A DNA stretch of 64,000 nucleotides, taken from assembly GCF_019649055.1 (NCBI RefSeq), contig NW_026570223.1:2666001-2730000 (forward strand). Reading direction: 5' to 3'. The stretch is from Paramacrobiotus metropolitanus (Eukaryota; Tardigrada; Eutardigrada; Parachela; Macrobiotidae). The first letter of the stretch is position 1; each line of letters opens with the position of its first letter. The translations under genes were made by a program, and so were the position numbers. The notes under the pieces were generated by a model, which did not search any database, was not told the origin of the DNA, and worked only from the letters and a program-made list of their open reading frames with translations. Below are positions 47,014-58,481 of the stretch, piece after piece.

Positions 47014-50000
47014 ATGGAAGCTTTTTTTGTGTTTGCGGATTCTGTCGTCAGGCGGGCCAATAGGCTCTTGGATACTGCAGATAGGGATCAAGACGGCATT
47101 GAAGGAGCACTGGCGCAGATTGAATATTTAACTGGGTAAGCTGTAAAAATCCCATAAAATTGCAGTTAACCTAATTTGATTCTGCCACTTTTATTTTGCT
47201 GTTTTTCAGTTACACACGGGATATATGCGAAAACTTACCTAACGAAGTGACGGGAGATGCTCAGCAGTTGTTCGACGTTTTGCGAAACTGTTCAGAGGGC
47301 TTGCATCAGCTACTGCGGGAAGACGAAAATGGGTCGGATTATTTCTATGAAATGAAAGGCGGCACTAATAAATACGGAAAAATTTGTATTCCGGATAACG
47401 AACTCTGTGAAATGCGATGCGAAGGCTTCACAGTTAGGGAAATTGCTGGGTTCTTTGGAGTTACGACACGTACGATCGAGCGCAGGCTGGCTGAATACAA
47501 TTTAAATCACAAGGTAAATTTTAATGCTAGCAAATATTTTAACGGTAGCGTCTTATTTGTATTAGCATGGTCAAGTAAAATAAGCTATTGTGAGTGCAGT
47601 AATATTTCCAAATTTTATCAGCGCGGAAAAAAAGTGTTTTGCGGTTTTTATCGTAGTACAGCGATATATCCGACGATGACTTGGACATTGCCGTGCAGGA
47701 AATACTCAGTTCGTTTGTGAATGTTGGATATCGTTTCGTATGTGGTCAGTTAAAGAGTGCTGGATTGTATGTCCAGCGAGCTAGGATTCTTTCATCTCTG
47801 CGACGCTTGGACCCTTATGGTGTTGCTAATCGGTTTTTCAACTTGGTCACTCGTCGTAAATATTCCAACCCTGGTCCGAACGCGTTGTGGCACATGGATG
47901 GTAATCACAAACTGGTGCGGTGGGGATTTGTTATTCATGGAATTATCGACGGATTCTCCAGGCTGATCATTTCACTTGTGGTTGCCACGAATAACCGTGC
48001 TAGCACAGTACAAGAAGCCTTTTTGAACGGAGCGGGGGCGTGTGGAGTCCCATCTCGAGTGAGAAGCGACTGCGGAGGTAGGTTTATATACATTATTCTA
48101 AACTAGTGGACCCCGCGCAAATTGCCCGGAGTAGAGAGGGTAGTAGAGATTAGCGTAGAGATAGATAAGAGAGAGATTAGCGGAGTAGTAGAGATTAGCG
48201 GCTGATAACTGCACGAACTAAATATATTATGGAGACCTACTCAATTACAATACATATTTTCGTTAATAATACCAAGATCATAATAAATACGTGCTTATCA
48301 GTAGTCAGTGTTAATGAACAGCCAGCCGAACAACCAAAAACAATTCAAATGCTCTAAATGGCGCGGTGGCATCATTTAGAGCATTTAAAAATAAATTAAT
48401 AATTTGACCGCTCCGTTCACCACTTTTTATTGCCTTCCATCGTACTCGTATATCTGTACGCAAACAATTTGGAAACTATTTGGAAACTATCTGTACTTGT
48501 ACTCGTACTGCTTCTCCCTCCATTCATTACTTTTATTGACTCGTCCAACGGTCTAAGTCAAAATTCCCTTCGCTTGATATTTATTTGCTTTCGCCACACT
48601 CGCTTGTTTTCAGAATATTTCTGTACTGTACATTCACTCTCATTTCCAAGATATTTCTATAGTATATGTTTTGTAAATGTTCGGAATATGCGCTACTTTA
48701 AACAGTTGGACAAAATACCAATTATGTAGGCGCGCAGTGAATTTTTGGACAAAGAATATGGAATAATTTTTGAAATTCAGAAGAATTTATTGCTCGAACT
48801 ATAAGAATAATAATTTCTGGGATTTAGGTGTGTTTACAATAATAACGCGTACATCTTTTCAAACAAAGCCAAATCATTATGCAGGAAATATACTGCAAAG
48901 TGTTTTCCCACGTCGGACCATGAGGGACGGCAAAAGGCGAAAACCGAAAAGGTATTTTACCGGGTGAATAGTACGCCATAAGTGAGTCAATAACGCAATA
49001 ATTAGTGCACGGGGAGACCGTAGTGAGCCAAACGAAAGGCAGTAAAAGTTTGTAACAGAATGGTCACCTTTACTTTTAGCTTTCAGTTTTCCAGGTCTAC
49101 TTGTGCTTCGTGATTCCGTGGCGCCTCGGTGAAATACTGTAGCGTAGATCCGGTGAAATTTTCACCAGCAAGTACAAAAGCCCGAATTTACACAATGTAT
49201 GCGTTTAGGTTGTGCAAGTTTGGTTTTGCTGTTCCACGGAAGGACGAAGAACTACGCAGAATGTCTAACTTGTTGTTCCGCGAGCTCCGCTCGTGTCGTG
49301 TCATGGCCGTCACCTGGCGGCGAAACAATCAAATTGGGTAACATGAGGTTTAAAACCCGAACGCAACATAGCTAGCAGAAGTTTCCACTCTTACAAAAAC
49401 TGAACATAACAAACACAAAATTTCCCGGCTCTTTCAGATTTAGCTTGTAGCCATTTCCAATTTCCCACAAATTCACAATGCGAAACTTATGCAGCCGCTG
49501 CACAAATTTCATAACGGGAATAGTTGTCAGATTACTATGTGCAATTTTTTACAGTACGTTTTATAAAAACCTCCAGAGATGGCAGCTGGACAGTGGACAA
49601 ACTTTAAAGTTTAAACGTGTTCCTTTTAACTTCAAAAATTTAAACGCAAATTATTAATTAAACGAAACTTAACTAGAAACGGGATAATGTGTTGCTAGCT
49701 GAAGCCGTACGTTTTCGCCATAGTACGGTAAAGTCGGCAGGCTATCGAACGGTACATACTACATAGACATTCAAGTTTGGTTGGACGTGTCAATGACTTA
49801 GACCCTGACATACACAAACTTTGTGCACCTTCCTATTCTTTTATATAGATAGATAGATTAAAAAGTAATTCAGCCATGACTAATATAAAATCTTTTGTTA
49901 CATTAACTGCTTTAACTCTTATGATTCTAATTAAAGTATTATTGATATACAGGTGAAAATTTTGGAGTTGCAAGATGGATGGAGCATTACATGGGGCCTG

Positions 50001-50563
50001 ATCGAGGCAGTATTATTATGGGTCCGTCCGTCCATAATCAAAGAATTGAGAGACTCTGGAGAGATTTGGGACGTGTGGTTATAAAACTTTTCCGGTCGGT
50101 TTTCATACACATGGAGAATACAGGCATTCTGGATGTTTCCTGTGCGCGCGACATGATGATACTGCATCTTGTGTACCAGCAAAGAATTCAAGAAAAACTT
50201 GGCCAGTTTATCGAATTTTTCAATAACCATAAAATGCGAACCGAGCACGAAAAGACGCCTAGGCAGCTACTTATATTAGGATGTCGCGAGAAGGGACTGC
50301 ACGGATTTTCACTGGATCAGGTTCTTTCAGCAGACAATGTTTTGCCTGAAGCAGATGTTGATGTTGCGGAAAATTTTCCGGAGTATATCAGAAATCATGC
50401 CTCGCACTCAAGAGATTCAGTACCGGTATTCGACATCATCAGCAGTTTTCCGACTGAGGCGCAGCTGATTTTGGATAGTATAGACGTTATGGCCGATGAT
50501 GGCATCTATGGAATTGACGTATTTCAGGCTGCAAAAGATTTAGTGCGGTTTAGTTTTGGTTAA
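47014..50563 (+). CDS. DDE integrase-core (rve) protein, transposon-derived family
   Basis: Four exons (47014-47135, 47210-47513, 47657-48077, 49953-50563) join to 485 residues. After a helical N-terminal region comes a helix-turn-helix, FTVREIAGFFGVTTRTIERR, then YSDISDDDLDIAVQEI, a conserved spacer in this family. The rve catalytic core follows: first Asp in LWHMDGNHKLVRWG, second in RVRSDCGGEN, and the Glu in HNQRIERLWRD. The same layout is found in multicopy animal proteins annotated as integrase core domain-containing, known from fish and cnidarians. Introns and the intact triad suggest a long-lived cellular copy rather than a young element. No reverse transcriptase, LTR or terminal repeats were seen. 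The third intron is 1.9 kb and splits the codon right after the second Asp motif. Confidence 0.83.
48131..48201. repeat. Imperfect tandem repeat in the rve intron
   Basis: Several variants of GTAGAGATTAGCG follow each other just inside the 1.9-kb intron. Simple-sequence expansion is the likely origin. Confidence 0.75.
48347..48386. repeat. Short perfect hairpin in the rve intron
   Basis: Fourteen-base arms AAATGCTCTAAATG and its complement flank a 12-base loop. No function known. Confidence 0.75.
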
Positions 50564-50776
50564 AGGTACGAATTCTTAAAAATCTATTTTTGAAATTCGG
50601 TACTGACACGCGTGCTTTTTAGAGATTTTATTTTTGTATTTATTGAATATATTTCTCGTTAATTTACAGCAAAAAACGGAAACTCACAGAGATTTCCCGA
50701 TGGTGCCTTTGTCTGAATTCTAATCATTATTCATATTAGAGTCAGGAGTGTTAACGTGTTGTCAAGAGTCAAGAGT

Positions 50777-51276
50777 GTTAACGTGGCTTTTGTGCATTCC
50801 GATCTGGGCGTCGGTGGTTCGGCGTTTCGTGGTGGACGCTGCTGTGGCACTGTAGAGCGAAAGCAATTCCATCCGCTTCCTCAGTGTTGACCATGAACCC
50901 TCTCAATGTTTTCCGGAAACCCGCGACGGCACTCCGAAAATCTGTTTCGTGTGTGCCTGGCTACCGCGGTCTTTAGGCGGACGACTGAACGCGCTTTTCG
51001 CCTATCTGCGCTGGCTGCGTATGGTCGTCTCATCGGCTGCAGTGGTTGGCAGTATGATGTCATGTTCTGTGGTCAGGTGTGAACCTGCTTTTCCGTGCTG
51101 AAGTGGAGCGAAAAGCCGGTAATCTTCTACTGCCACTTCCCTGATATGCTCCTGACGCAGCGGGCTTTGTGGTTAAAGCGACTGTATCGGGCTCTCATCG
51201 ACTGGCTGGAAGAGTGGACGACGGGAAAAGCCTCGATGGGAAGGCGGGAGTATCCAGGTTCACAGTAAATTCACAG
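50777..51276 (+). pseudogene. ALG2: Decayed ALG2 mannosyltransferase fragment
   Basis: ALG2 adds the second and third mannoses to dolichol-linked glycan on the ER membrane. Conserved ALG2 words occur in order but in different frames: VNVAFVHSDLGVGG, RFVVDAAVAL, CFPETRDGT, LPRSLGGRLNALFAYLR, KPVIFYCHFPDMLLTQRA, LYRALIDWLEEWTTG and VNSQ. They are separated by at least two or three frameshifts (near 50.82, 51.05 and 51.22 kb), a TAG at 50853-50855 and a TGA at 51080-51082. Only the N-terminal 40 percent or so is present. The high residual identity suggests that decay is fairly recent. A functional copy must exist elsewhere, since the step is essential. Confidence 0.87.
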
Positions 51277-51719
51277 GTAATTCTCAATTTCTAATTATCA
51301 TCAGGTTTCTCCCTTATCTTAGATTCTGTTTTCGATGAGTGTTATACGCTACCGACTGCTCAGCGGTCGTGGAGGTTTTGACAGCCAGCCAAAACAAACG
51401 ATAGTACTGGCTAATTTACTGGCTGCTGTCGTTGGTATTGGCACCGTATTTTTAAGGAAATGATCTTTTTCCTTAAGTTTAAAAACTAAATTTTTTGCCA
51501 CATAATTTCACGGCAGTAAAGTTATTGAATTTAAATTGCACGTTAGCAATACACAACTAACCGTTGAACCACCAGATTTTATCTTATCAAGTATTTAAAA
51601 CTAAAGTAAAGTTGGAAAGTAATACAGTACTGAATGAACTTTTTCTGTATAGAGTGAAGAGGCTGTGGTGCCGATTTTGCGGCACAACATCCGACTGTCC
51701 GATAACAAGGAAGGCGTGA

Positions 51720-51960
51720 TTGTCCCTAGCCCACCCAGCCGTCCACGTGCCTCTTGTCGCTCCTTGCGACGAAGTCGCTCTGCCGGATATTCTCATTGCC
51801 CTGGAAGTCCTGGCGGAGCATACGCGGCGTGAGGATAAACCACAGGCCAGTTTTTTTTCCCGCGCCCATATTCTTTACGAAGGCACACTGACACACCTGG
51901 ACGACAGCACGCGCACGGTGTCCCTCTATAATGGTAACCCGGAAAACGCTTTTATCCATT
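51720..51960 (+). other. Possible Sm-like (LSM14-type) gene fragment
   Basis: One frame reads SRAHILYEGTLTHLDDSTR followed by TVSLYNG and a donor-like GTAACC. This resembles the N-terminal Sm fold of LSM14/Trailer hitch (KAEIRYEGILYTIDTENST). The sequence just upstream is open in a different frame (RHNIRLSDNKEGVIVPSP), so, if related, the copy is broken. The match is short and could be chance. Confidence 0.25.
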
Positions 51961-52004
51961 CGGGGATCAGTTGGCGCCTACTGTGTTGGTATACTTTGCA
52001 GTAG

Positions 52005-53211
52005 TGCGCTATCTTGGTGCTGATTTGCTTGAACTTTCGGTTTTGAGCTTTTTCTGTCGGCTTTGAATTTCTGATAATTATGATGCAGCTCTGGAAAGTC
52101 ACTGAAAGTGAACGAAAAAAAAAATTAACCATAAAAAATATAACTGGTGTTCTCTTAAGTCGAACTCAACATTGTTTTCGTTTTTCATACTCCTGACCAG
52201 TCCATAATGTTGGGAAAACTGATTTGTAACGAAATACCGCACAACGACAATTGCTGCGATAATTTTATTGTTACCAAATAGCGGCAAACTTAGTTAAACA
52301 GTCCAAAAACCGAAAAAGTTTCATCAGTTCGTCCGCACATTTCACATGGTGCCATAACTTATCCAAAAAGGAAAAGGTAAGAAGTATCAACATTCCAGAA
52401 AAAGCCCCACAATCGAATTCGAAGCAAATTACCTCCAAAAAAGCAGCACTAAACCAAACCTGTCAGCTTTTCGCCCAGTAAGCGAAAGTGCCGAAAATCG
52501 AAACAAAACAGGGGTGCGCAAAAAGCATACACACAAACCAAAGCAACAAAATATGTACTGCCGATGCCGGCATGTTTACACACCACCATCCTACTCGCTA
52601 TCCAAATCCTAGCTGGACGAAATCCAAATTCAAATGATTATTCCACCCAAATCAGGTATAAAAAGTAATCCGCAGCTTCTCCCTCCATACAGCCGTCCAG
52701 TTACAGTTACCGCATAACAAACCCTGAAAACAGCAGCGATTTACAATGACACTACTTAGTTGTTTTATTTTAAATCAAAGGTCATTTTTATACGCCCGCG
52801 TTCTATGATTTCTGGCGCGTAGTCAGGTAAAGGTTAAGTTCCATTGGTTTATGGACGTCTTGAGTTCCCATGTTAATTTTATTGTAGAAAAATTATTATT
52901 ATGGATTTGATTAACAAATAAACACCCATCGCACCCCGCTAACATAATTTTCGGGCGTTTAGCAGAGTTAACTATGCGTCCGGAGTGTTTCCGGACGCAT
53001 AGCATTTTCATAAATTAAGTTATGTGACTTATTGTTGAATTACAGGTGTTAAAAATCCAAATAGTTATAGATAAAAATTTAAATTCCTTTACACGTTGTT
53101 CATTTGATCTGGAAAACAGTTCTATTAATCAGCGAATCGTTTTGGCTTCTATCACGCATATACAACTGCTATGCAACTAATATTGTTTAACGCAGTCCAC
53201 TTAACTCAATT
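52005..53211. other. Intergenic stretch downstream of the HECT gene
   Basis: About 1.2 kb with no supported gene. A perfect hairpin at 52972-53002 (13-base arms CTATGCGTCCGGA, 5-base loop) lies about 210 bp past the HECT stop codon; function unknown. Confidence 0.5.
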
Positions 53212-56200
53212 TTAGCCAAGCTGGAAACTTCCTTGAAGGGGATGATCCATCGTATCCAGACACTCCCGAATCAATTCCAGCAGTTTCTCTTTGCTCGGAC
53301 AGGCCAAGGGAAGAAGCAGGGTATTATTACACGTTCCGGCCGTCGGTCGTCGCAAAAAACGTCCATCGTTGCTAAAAAGGATCTGAATCTTTGGAGATGC
53401 CGGCACTGAATGCGAGCCTGTGATAAATCGGAGCAACTTTCGACGGTCGGAGCAGGAGAGGTCATCTTTGATGATATCGTCGAGCCAGGCGGCGAGCACG
53501 ACCTCATCGGCCGAAGCTTCATCGTAATCCACAGCGATAAATTGCTCCAACAGGTCGTTTCCCATCAATACTGAATTGTACAGCGCATCTTCCATTATCT
53601 TCCAATTTGGCAGCAGTGTTTTCAATTCCTGAAAGATGCGACAATAAGGAAACGCTTATTCGAAAATGAATGAAAATTATTTCTCATTTTCTATTATTAT
53701 TTTCTTATTTTTTATTATTTATCATTTCTCACCTTAATAAAACCACCAGCTAAGAAACCTTCGTACACGTAGCGGAGATTTCCAACTCGCTTGCCTACCA
53801 GTTCGTACTCAGCAATGTACTGACAGAACGTTTCCCGGCTGTTTTTCATCAGCTCCCTACACTGTAAAATACTCTGCGATTATATTCAGTTGCACTAACC
53901 AAAAATTCACTATTACTACCGGGAAAGTTGGATTATTTTCCGCCCATTGTTTCAGCATCGGCTCTTGACGCATAGTTAAATCTCCAGACCCCGATAAAAT
54001 GCGCTCGATCATATCTCCCACGCCCTTATCGAAATGGAACACCTCATTCAGTTCAAGGGGTAAACCTAGCATGCTTCGCAGAACGCTGCTGGACAGCCAG
54101 TCGGGATACGAGGCACCACGCATCACTGCTTCGCGCAACATAAAACCAGAAGCCCTTAAGACAGCGCGCCCTTCTTCGGTAACAATGGGAACATGTGTGT
54201 ACAGCACCACCAGATTTATTTCCACGAAAAGGGGCTCGTTAATATCCGGGAATTTATAATAGCGAGCATCTTGCCAATAGCGGGATCCGAATTCTTTGTA
54301 AGGGCCATCGGCATCGACCGCACTGAAAATAAAAAACCGCAATAGAAAAATATTTATTGTATGTTCATAAGCAGATACACAATACAAAATTCCATTTTTA
54401 ATCTTTAACAAAAATGCCGTGCGGACTTTAAAAATTCCAGCTTACCCATCCATTCGGACTTGAAACCGTCCCGTATTAGCAAGGTCATCACCATGCGCAC
54501 AGTAGAAATTGCTGAAATTTTCCACATTTTTCTCCGGAAGCCACGCGTATACGAACTGTGACTTGACCATCGGATACTCGTGTGTCATTTTAACGGAAAA
54601 TTGCTCACGCATATCCTTAACCGTCAAGTACTGATTTTCAGGTTCCGGAAGATCTCGTATTGCAAATCTTTTCTTTAACGTGGGATCTGAACTTTCCGCA
54701 TCGTCTTTAGTGGATAATAAAGGCAGAATTTCTTTTACGGACGGCGTTTCAAGGGGTTCTACATCACTGTCGTCTGAGAAGTTCAGTGTTACAATCTCTG
54801 ATCGGTTTCGCGGGCCTTTCGCTGGGATCCGAACACCCGCAAAGCGAACTGGGCGGTGATCTCGCTCCGGTGACGACGGTGGAGTGTCCAGGTCGACAAC
54901 AGTGTTACGTCGCTTGCCAACTGTGAAGCCGTGGGATCCACGGCCGCCAAAGCTGGAAAAGTCTCCTTCATCATCCGCGCGGGCAGTTGAGCGAAGGCCG
55001 GATGTACTGGCCTGCTGGTCATCTCGGCGGTTGTTTTCTCGCTGAACCGCTTCTGAAAATCAAGAAATAATGTGTCTGTGCAGTGCAGCTTCTACACTGT
55101 GGCCTTATTGACTGCATGGTATTTCATCAAGCTTCACAAATTCAGCTGATTGTACGTCTCGGATACCTTCGATATTTTCCAGTGGTAATTCCTCAACGGT
55201 CATCCCTCGAGCCTAAAACCGGAAGCAACAAATTAAAAACTAAAAATTAAAGGATAATTAATTTCATATTTTAGTGAATTATCTTTGCTGTTTTAAAAAA
55301 ATTAAGATCTATACCTCAGCAAATGTTTCTGCTATATCGCGCGCTACCGTGATGACCCCGTCATTCATTGCAATGAAAATGTGACGATAAACATCGCCAA
55401 CCTCCGTTTCAGAAATCCTGCAAATAAAAAAATTACCATTGTAGCATTGTGGCCCGACGTTCTTCCCGAAAAACTAAATAAATACATTTCTTGCTTTTCC
55501 CACGCCCGGTGATCAACAACATTTGCCGCGTACAGCCAGTATCCTTTCTTTTTCCCCTTTTCAGTGCGCGACAAAAGTGTCCAAGGCCGGCCTTGCAGAC
55601 GATCCACAAAAAGCTGAGAAATGCTCTGCATGATGTGATCTTGCGTTAGCTTATCAAATTCAATTAACCGAATGAGTCCCATATGCTCCATCAGCTCCAG
55701 TTCAAGCTGATGTTCGCTGCAAAATTTTAAATACTTAATCGTTTTTTACTTACTAAGCTAAGCAATAAAGTTAAGCTGACAATAACTGATAATTTGTGGC
55801 GAAATCATGTTAATGCAAAACTACGGAAAAGCGTACTTTTTCGATTTTGGAGGCGGAACCACATTTTTGTTCCTTTTTCGAAACAAATACACGCGGAAAT
55901 TGTATGTATTCTCGAGTTGGGGCTCTTTAATGGGATCCGGTGGCGCTTGTGCATTGAATGCTGGCGACCGATGACTGGCTAAGTTCGGGCGCTTTGCAGT
56001 ACTTCGTCCACCGGTCGTCGCAGCCCATCGCCCAGCTGACCCAATAATTGGAAACGACGGAGAGCCACCCAGTGCAACACATCTGCTTCCGCTGGGAAAC
56101 CGGCTCCCATATCCGACACCTCCGCTTCCGCCGGGAAACCGGACCCCATGTCCAACACCTCCGCTTCCGCCGGGAAACCGGACCCCATGCTCAACACCTC

Positions 56201-56949
56201 CGCTTCCGCCGAGAAACCGGAGCCCTTGTCCAACAACGCCGCTTCCACCGGGAAGCTGATTTCCTGACCCAGCACCGACCCCGGCGCGGTAATTCATCGG
56301 CCCACTATGTGGAGCATGCGCAGATGGCTGTCTGTGGGTATTGCTTAAAGCACGAAATCCAGACTCACTGCCAGCTTCTTCTGTCGCAACCAGACTACAA
56401 AGCGAAAGCTCATAAATATACAGTGCAAAATTTTATACAACAATGAATTAAAAAATTACTCGTTCATAATCACTTTAAACGAGACAATAGTAAAATCCGA
56501 GTAACCACTGCTGTACTCTCACCGGTAAATATCATGCCAAAAACCTTTGATCTAAGCCGCAGCTCTTTTACTCACTGGCAGGTTTTACAAACTAATTTTA
56601 ACCACCACTGCAAGCAAATTTTAATAATTATTAATTACCGAATTTTGATATTTCACCTGTTTTCTGGCAACTGATCGATGCTTTGCGGAGATGTGACAAT
56701 CGCCGGATTGCCGTTCACACATTGGTCCGGTTCATTTCTGTTGCGTCCAGAGTGGCTGTCTACATGATGCCGCAAATGATCTTCCCAGTTACTTAAATGA
56801 TGTATTGCCAAGTAATGACCGCAACCGTTACGTCCAGAACAGTTCGCATTGCCCAACGCCCATGAAAAATTCAGTTCTGTAGGAGATCGAATAGTGCAAT
56901 GGCAGTCAGAGAAATTACACTTATACTCATACTGCAATAGACTCGCCAT
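53212..56949 (-). CDS. HECT-type E3 ubiquitin ligase with unusual N-terminal half
   Basis: Nine exons (56949-56657, 56394-55893, 55706-55486, 55417-55315, 55212-55138, 55041-54446, 54322-53920, 53861-53733, 53628-53212) join in frame to 912 residues. The C-terminal third is a diverged HECT domain: VDADGPYKEFGSRYW in the N-lobe, RRKLLRFITGSHSVPASPKI in the C-lobe, and the catalytic cysteine in GTCNNTLLLP. Residues 1-70 form a Cys/His-rich module (YKCNFSDCHCTIR, CSGRNGCGHYLAIHH, HLRHHVDSH) that could bind zinc. Residues near 130-180 are glycine-rich 13-residue repeats. The middle holds an unrecognised segment with RPWTLLSRTEKGKKKGYWLY. Its HECT part recalls G2E3-like ligases of invertebrates and fish. 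Ubiquitin transfer to substrates is the expected activity; the substrate is unknown. Confidence 0.8.
56065..56255 (-). repeat. 39-bp coding minisatellite in the HECT gene
   Basis: Nearly five head-to-tail copies of a 39-bp unit encode PGGSGGVGHGVRF and variants. Lengths stay multiples of three, so the frame is kept. Confidence 0.85.
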
Positions 56950-57853
56950 TATTTTTGCTGAGAAACTTCAGTTCATCGCAAAAGCGACTAGTATAATATC
57001 TCCGCTAATAAACTGCAGAAAAATGCGTCAGTTCTAACAAATTTTAATAGCAATTGCCTGCGACTGAAATTGAAACTAACCGTCCAGACGTCCAGTGCAC
57101 TCTGCTCCCATCGGCAATTAGAACAATTGTGGCAAAGACTTACCAGTTCAGCACGCTTGTTATGTAACAGACCAATCGGAAGCGGGTTGACTAAGAAGCG
57201 CGCCGTTAACGTTTTAACAATGGTGAAATCGTCAATGGCGACCGGCGCGGTGAGGAAGAAACTCGGCACCCTTTGATCCAACGTAGCGGCACTGGCTTTT
57301 TTGTGAAACTGAATGAAGATACTTCTTTACAATGCATAATCTACCTTGTGAAACCCAAATGTTAATTACAAATAAACATACAAGTTACAACATAGGACTT
57401 GTGTGTAATAATGTGTAGAAGTAGGAAACCTTTGTTTTGTAGTTGTTTTGCATTATTGCCAGTTGTTTTCCAACCAAGTTAACGGCTATTACGTTTAAAT
57501 TCACTCTTTACTCAGCAGTCCGCATGTTTCGGAAGTCAAGTTATCATCTACAAATGCCATCATCTCCTCCTTACTTGCGCATCTATCTCAGTGCAAATAT
57601 TTCATATAGTACTCTCCAGTCTTTACTAGGTAGTACGAACTGCAGCTGCAACCAAAATTCGATGAAATAAACTTAATTTAAAAATTTCCGGAAAATTATT
57701 GTAGTCGGCAAATCTTGATCACAGAAAAGATAATTTCGTAACCGGAAGGCAAAACACAACAAAACACAAATAACAATAAATAAAGATCCGAAATAAACAG
57801 AAAACACTTGTCTAAAGCAGAAAAAAGAGTAATATTCAATCGCACTGACCCAA
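56950..57853. other. Upstream region of the HECT gene
   Basis: No gene is supported. A 68-codon plus-strand frame at 57070-57276 (MKLTVQTSSALCSHRQ...) overlaps a 97-codon minus-strand frame; neither has a recognised domain. The HECT promoter should lie at the left end. Confidence 0.35.
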
Positions 57854-58120
57854 TCACGCCGACTCGGCAATACTAGGAATATCGTACTCCACTTCCACCG
57901 GAATCACACGTATAAACTCCACTCCATTCTCGTCTTCTTCCAACTTGGAAGGAATCAGCTCTGGCGTGGGTGCCACACCACCGACCTCCTCGGCAAATCC
58001 GATAATGGAAATTTTTTGTCCGCTAGCGGTGGCGTGTCCATGTCGGAGGACGCGCCAACTGGCCAACGCCAACCGGTGTGTCTCGGTCCGCAGCCGCTTC
58101 AGCGCAAGCACACAAAACAC
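57854..58120 (-). CDS. Uncharacterised exon or small gene
   Basis: An 88-codon minus-strand frame ending VEVEYDIPSIAESA, with an acidic C-terminal half (SKLEEDENGVEFIRVIPVE). The frame stays open upstream to an acceptor-like CTAG near 58.13 kb. It lies where the last exon of the eIF3b-derived locus would be, but I cannot match it to the eIF3b tail. It could be a separate gene remnant. Confidence 0.3.
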   Translation of the reverse strand: MFCVLALKRLRTETHRLALASWRVLRHGHATASGQKISIIGFAEEVGGVAPTPELIPSKLEEDENGVEFIRVIPVEVEYDIPSIAESA

Positions 58121-58481
58121 CCAGTCGCCTAGTTTATAGCCTACATACCACCATTAAAAGGTCAGTCAATTTCGACAATTTACAGGCCAAATGCTTTTTC
58201 AAAATGTACGTCAAGTGGAACAGCAATGTTGTCAACTTTAATTCTACCCTTCTTCCATTAGATGTTTCTACTATTCCTAAACTGTCCTCCTGTTGTGGAC
58301 ACCAAAATACGCACCTCGTTTTAGTGCCCCTCGTTTGTGTCGTCCTTGCTCGAATTAGCGCTGTTTTGTCGTCAAAAAATCCGTAAACTCTGTCATCAGG
58401 CGTTTTCGTTGCCCCGACACTTCCTAAATCAACATAATCACTGTTTTTGGACTTTCTTCTGCTGCAGTCACATCAACCCAC

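Noticed and set aside
52972-53002. Hairpin as a bacterial-type terminator
   Set aside because: The window is eukaryotic and no U-tract follows; noted only as a hairpin.
57070-57276. Plus-strand 68-codon frame starting MKLTVQTSS
   Set aside because: It looks vaguely like a targeting peptide but overlaps a longer opposite frame and has no downstream exon.
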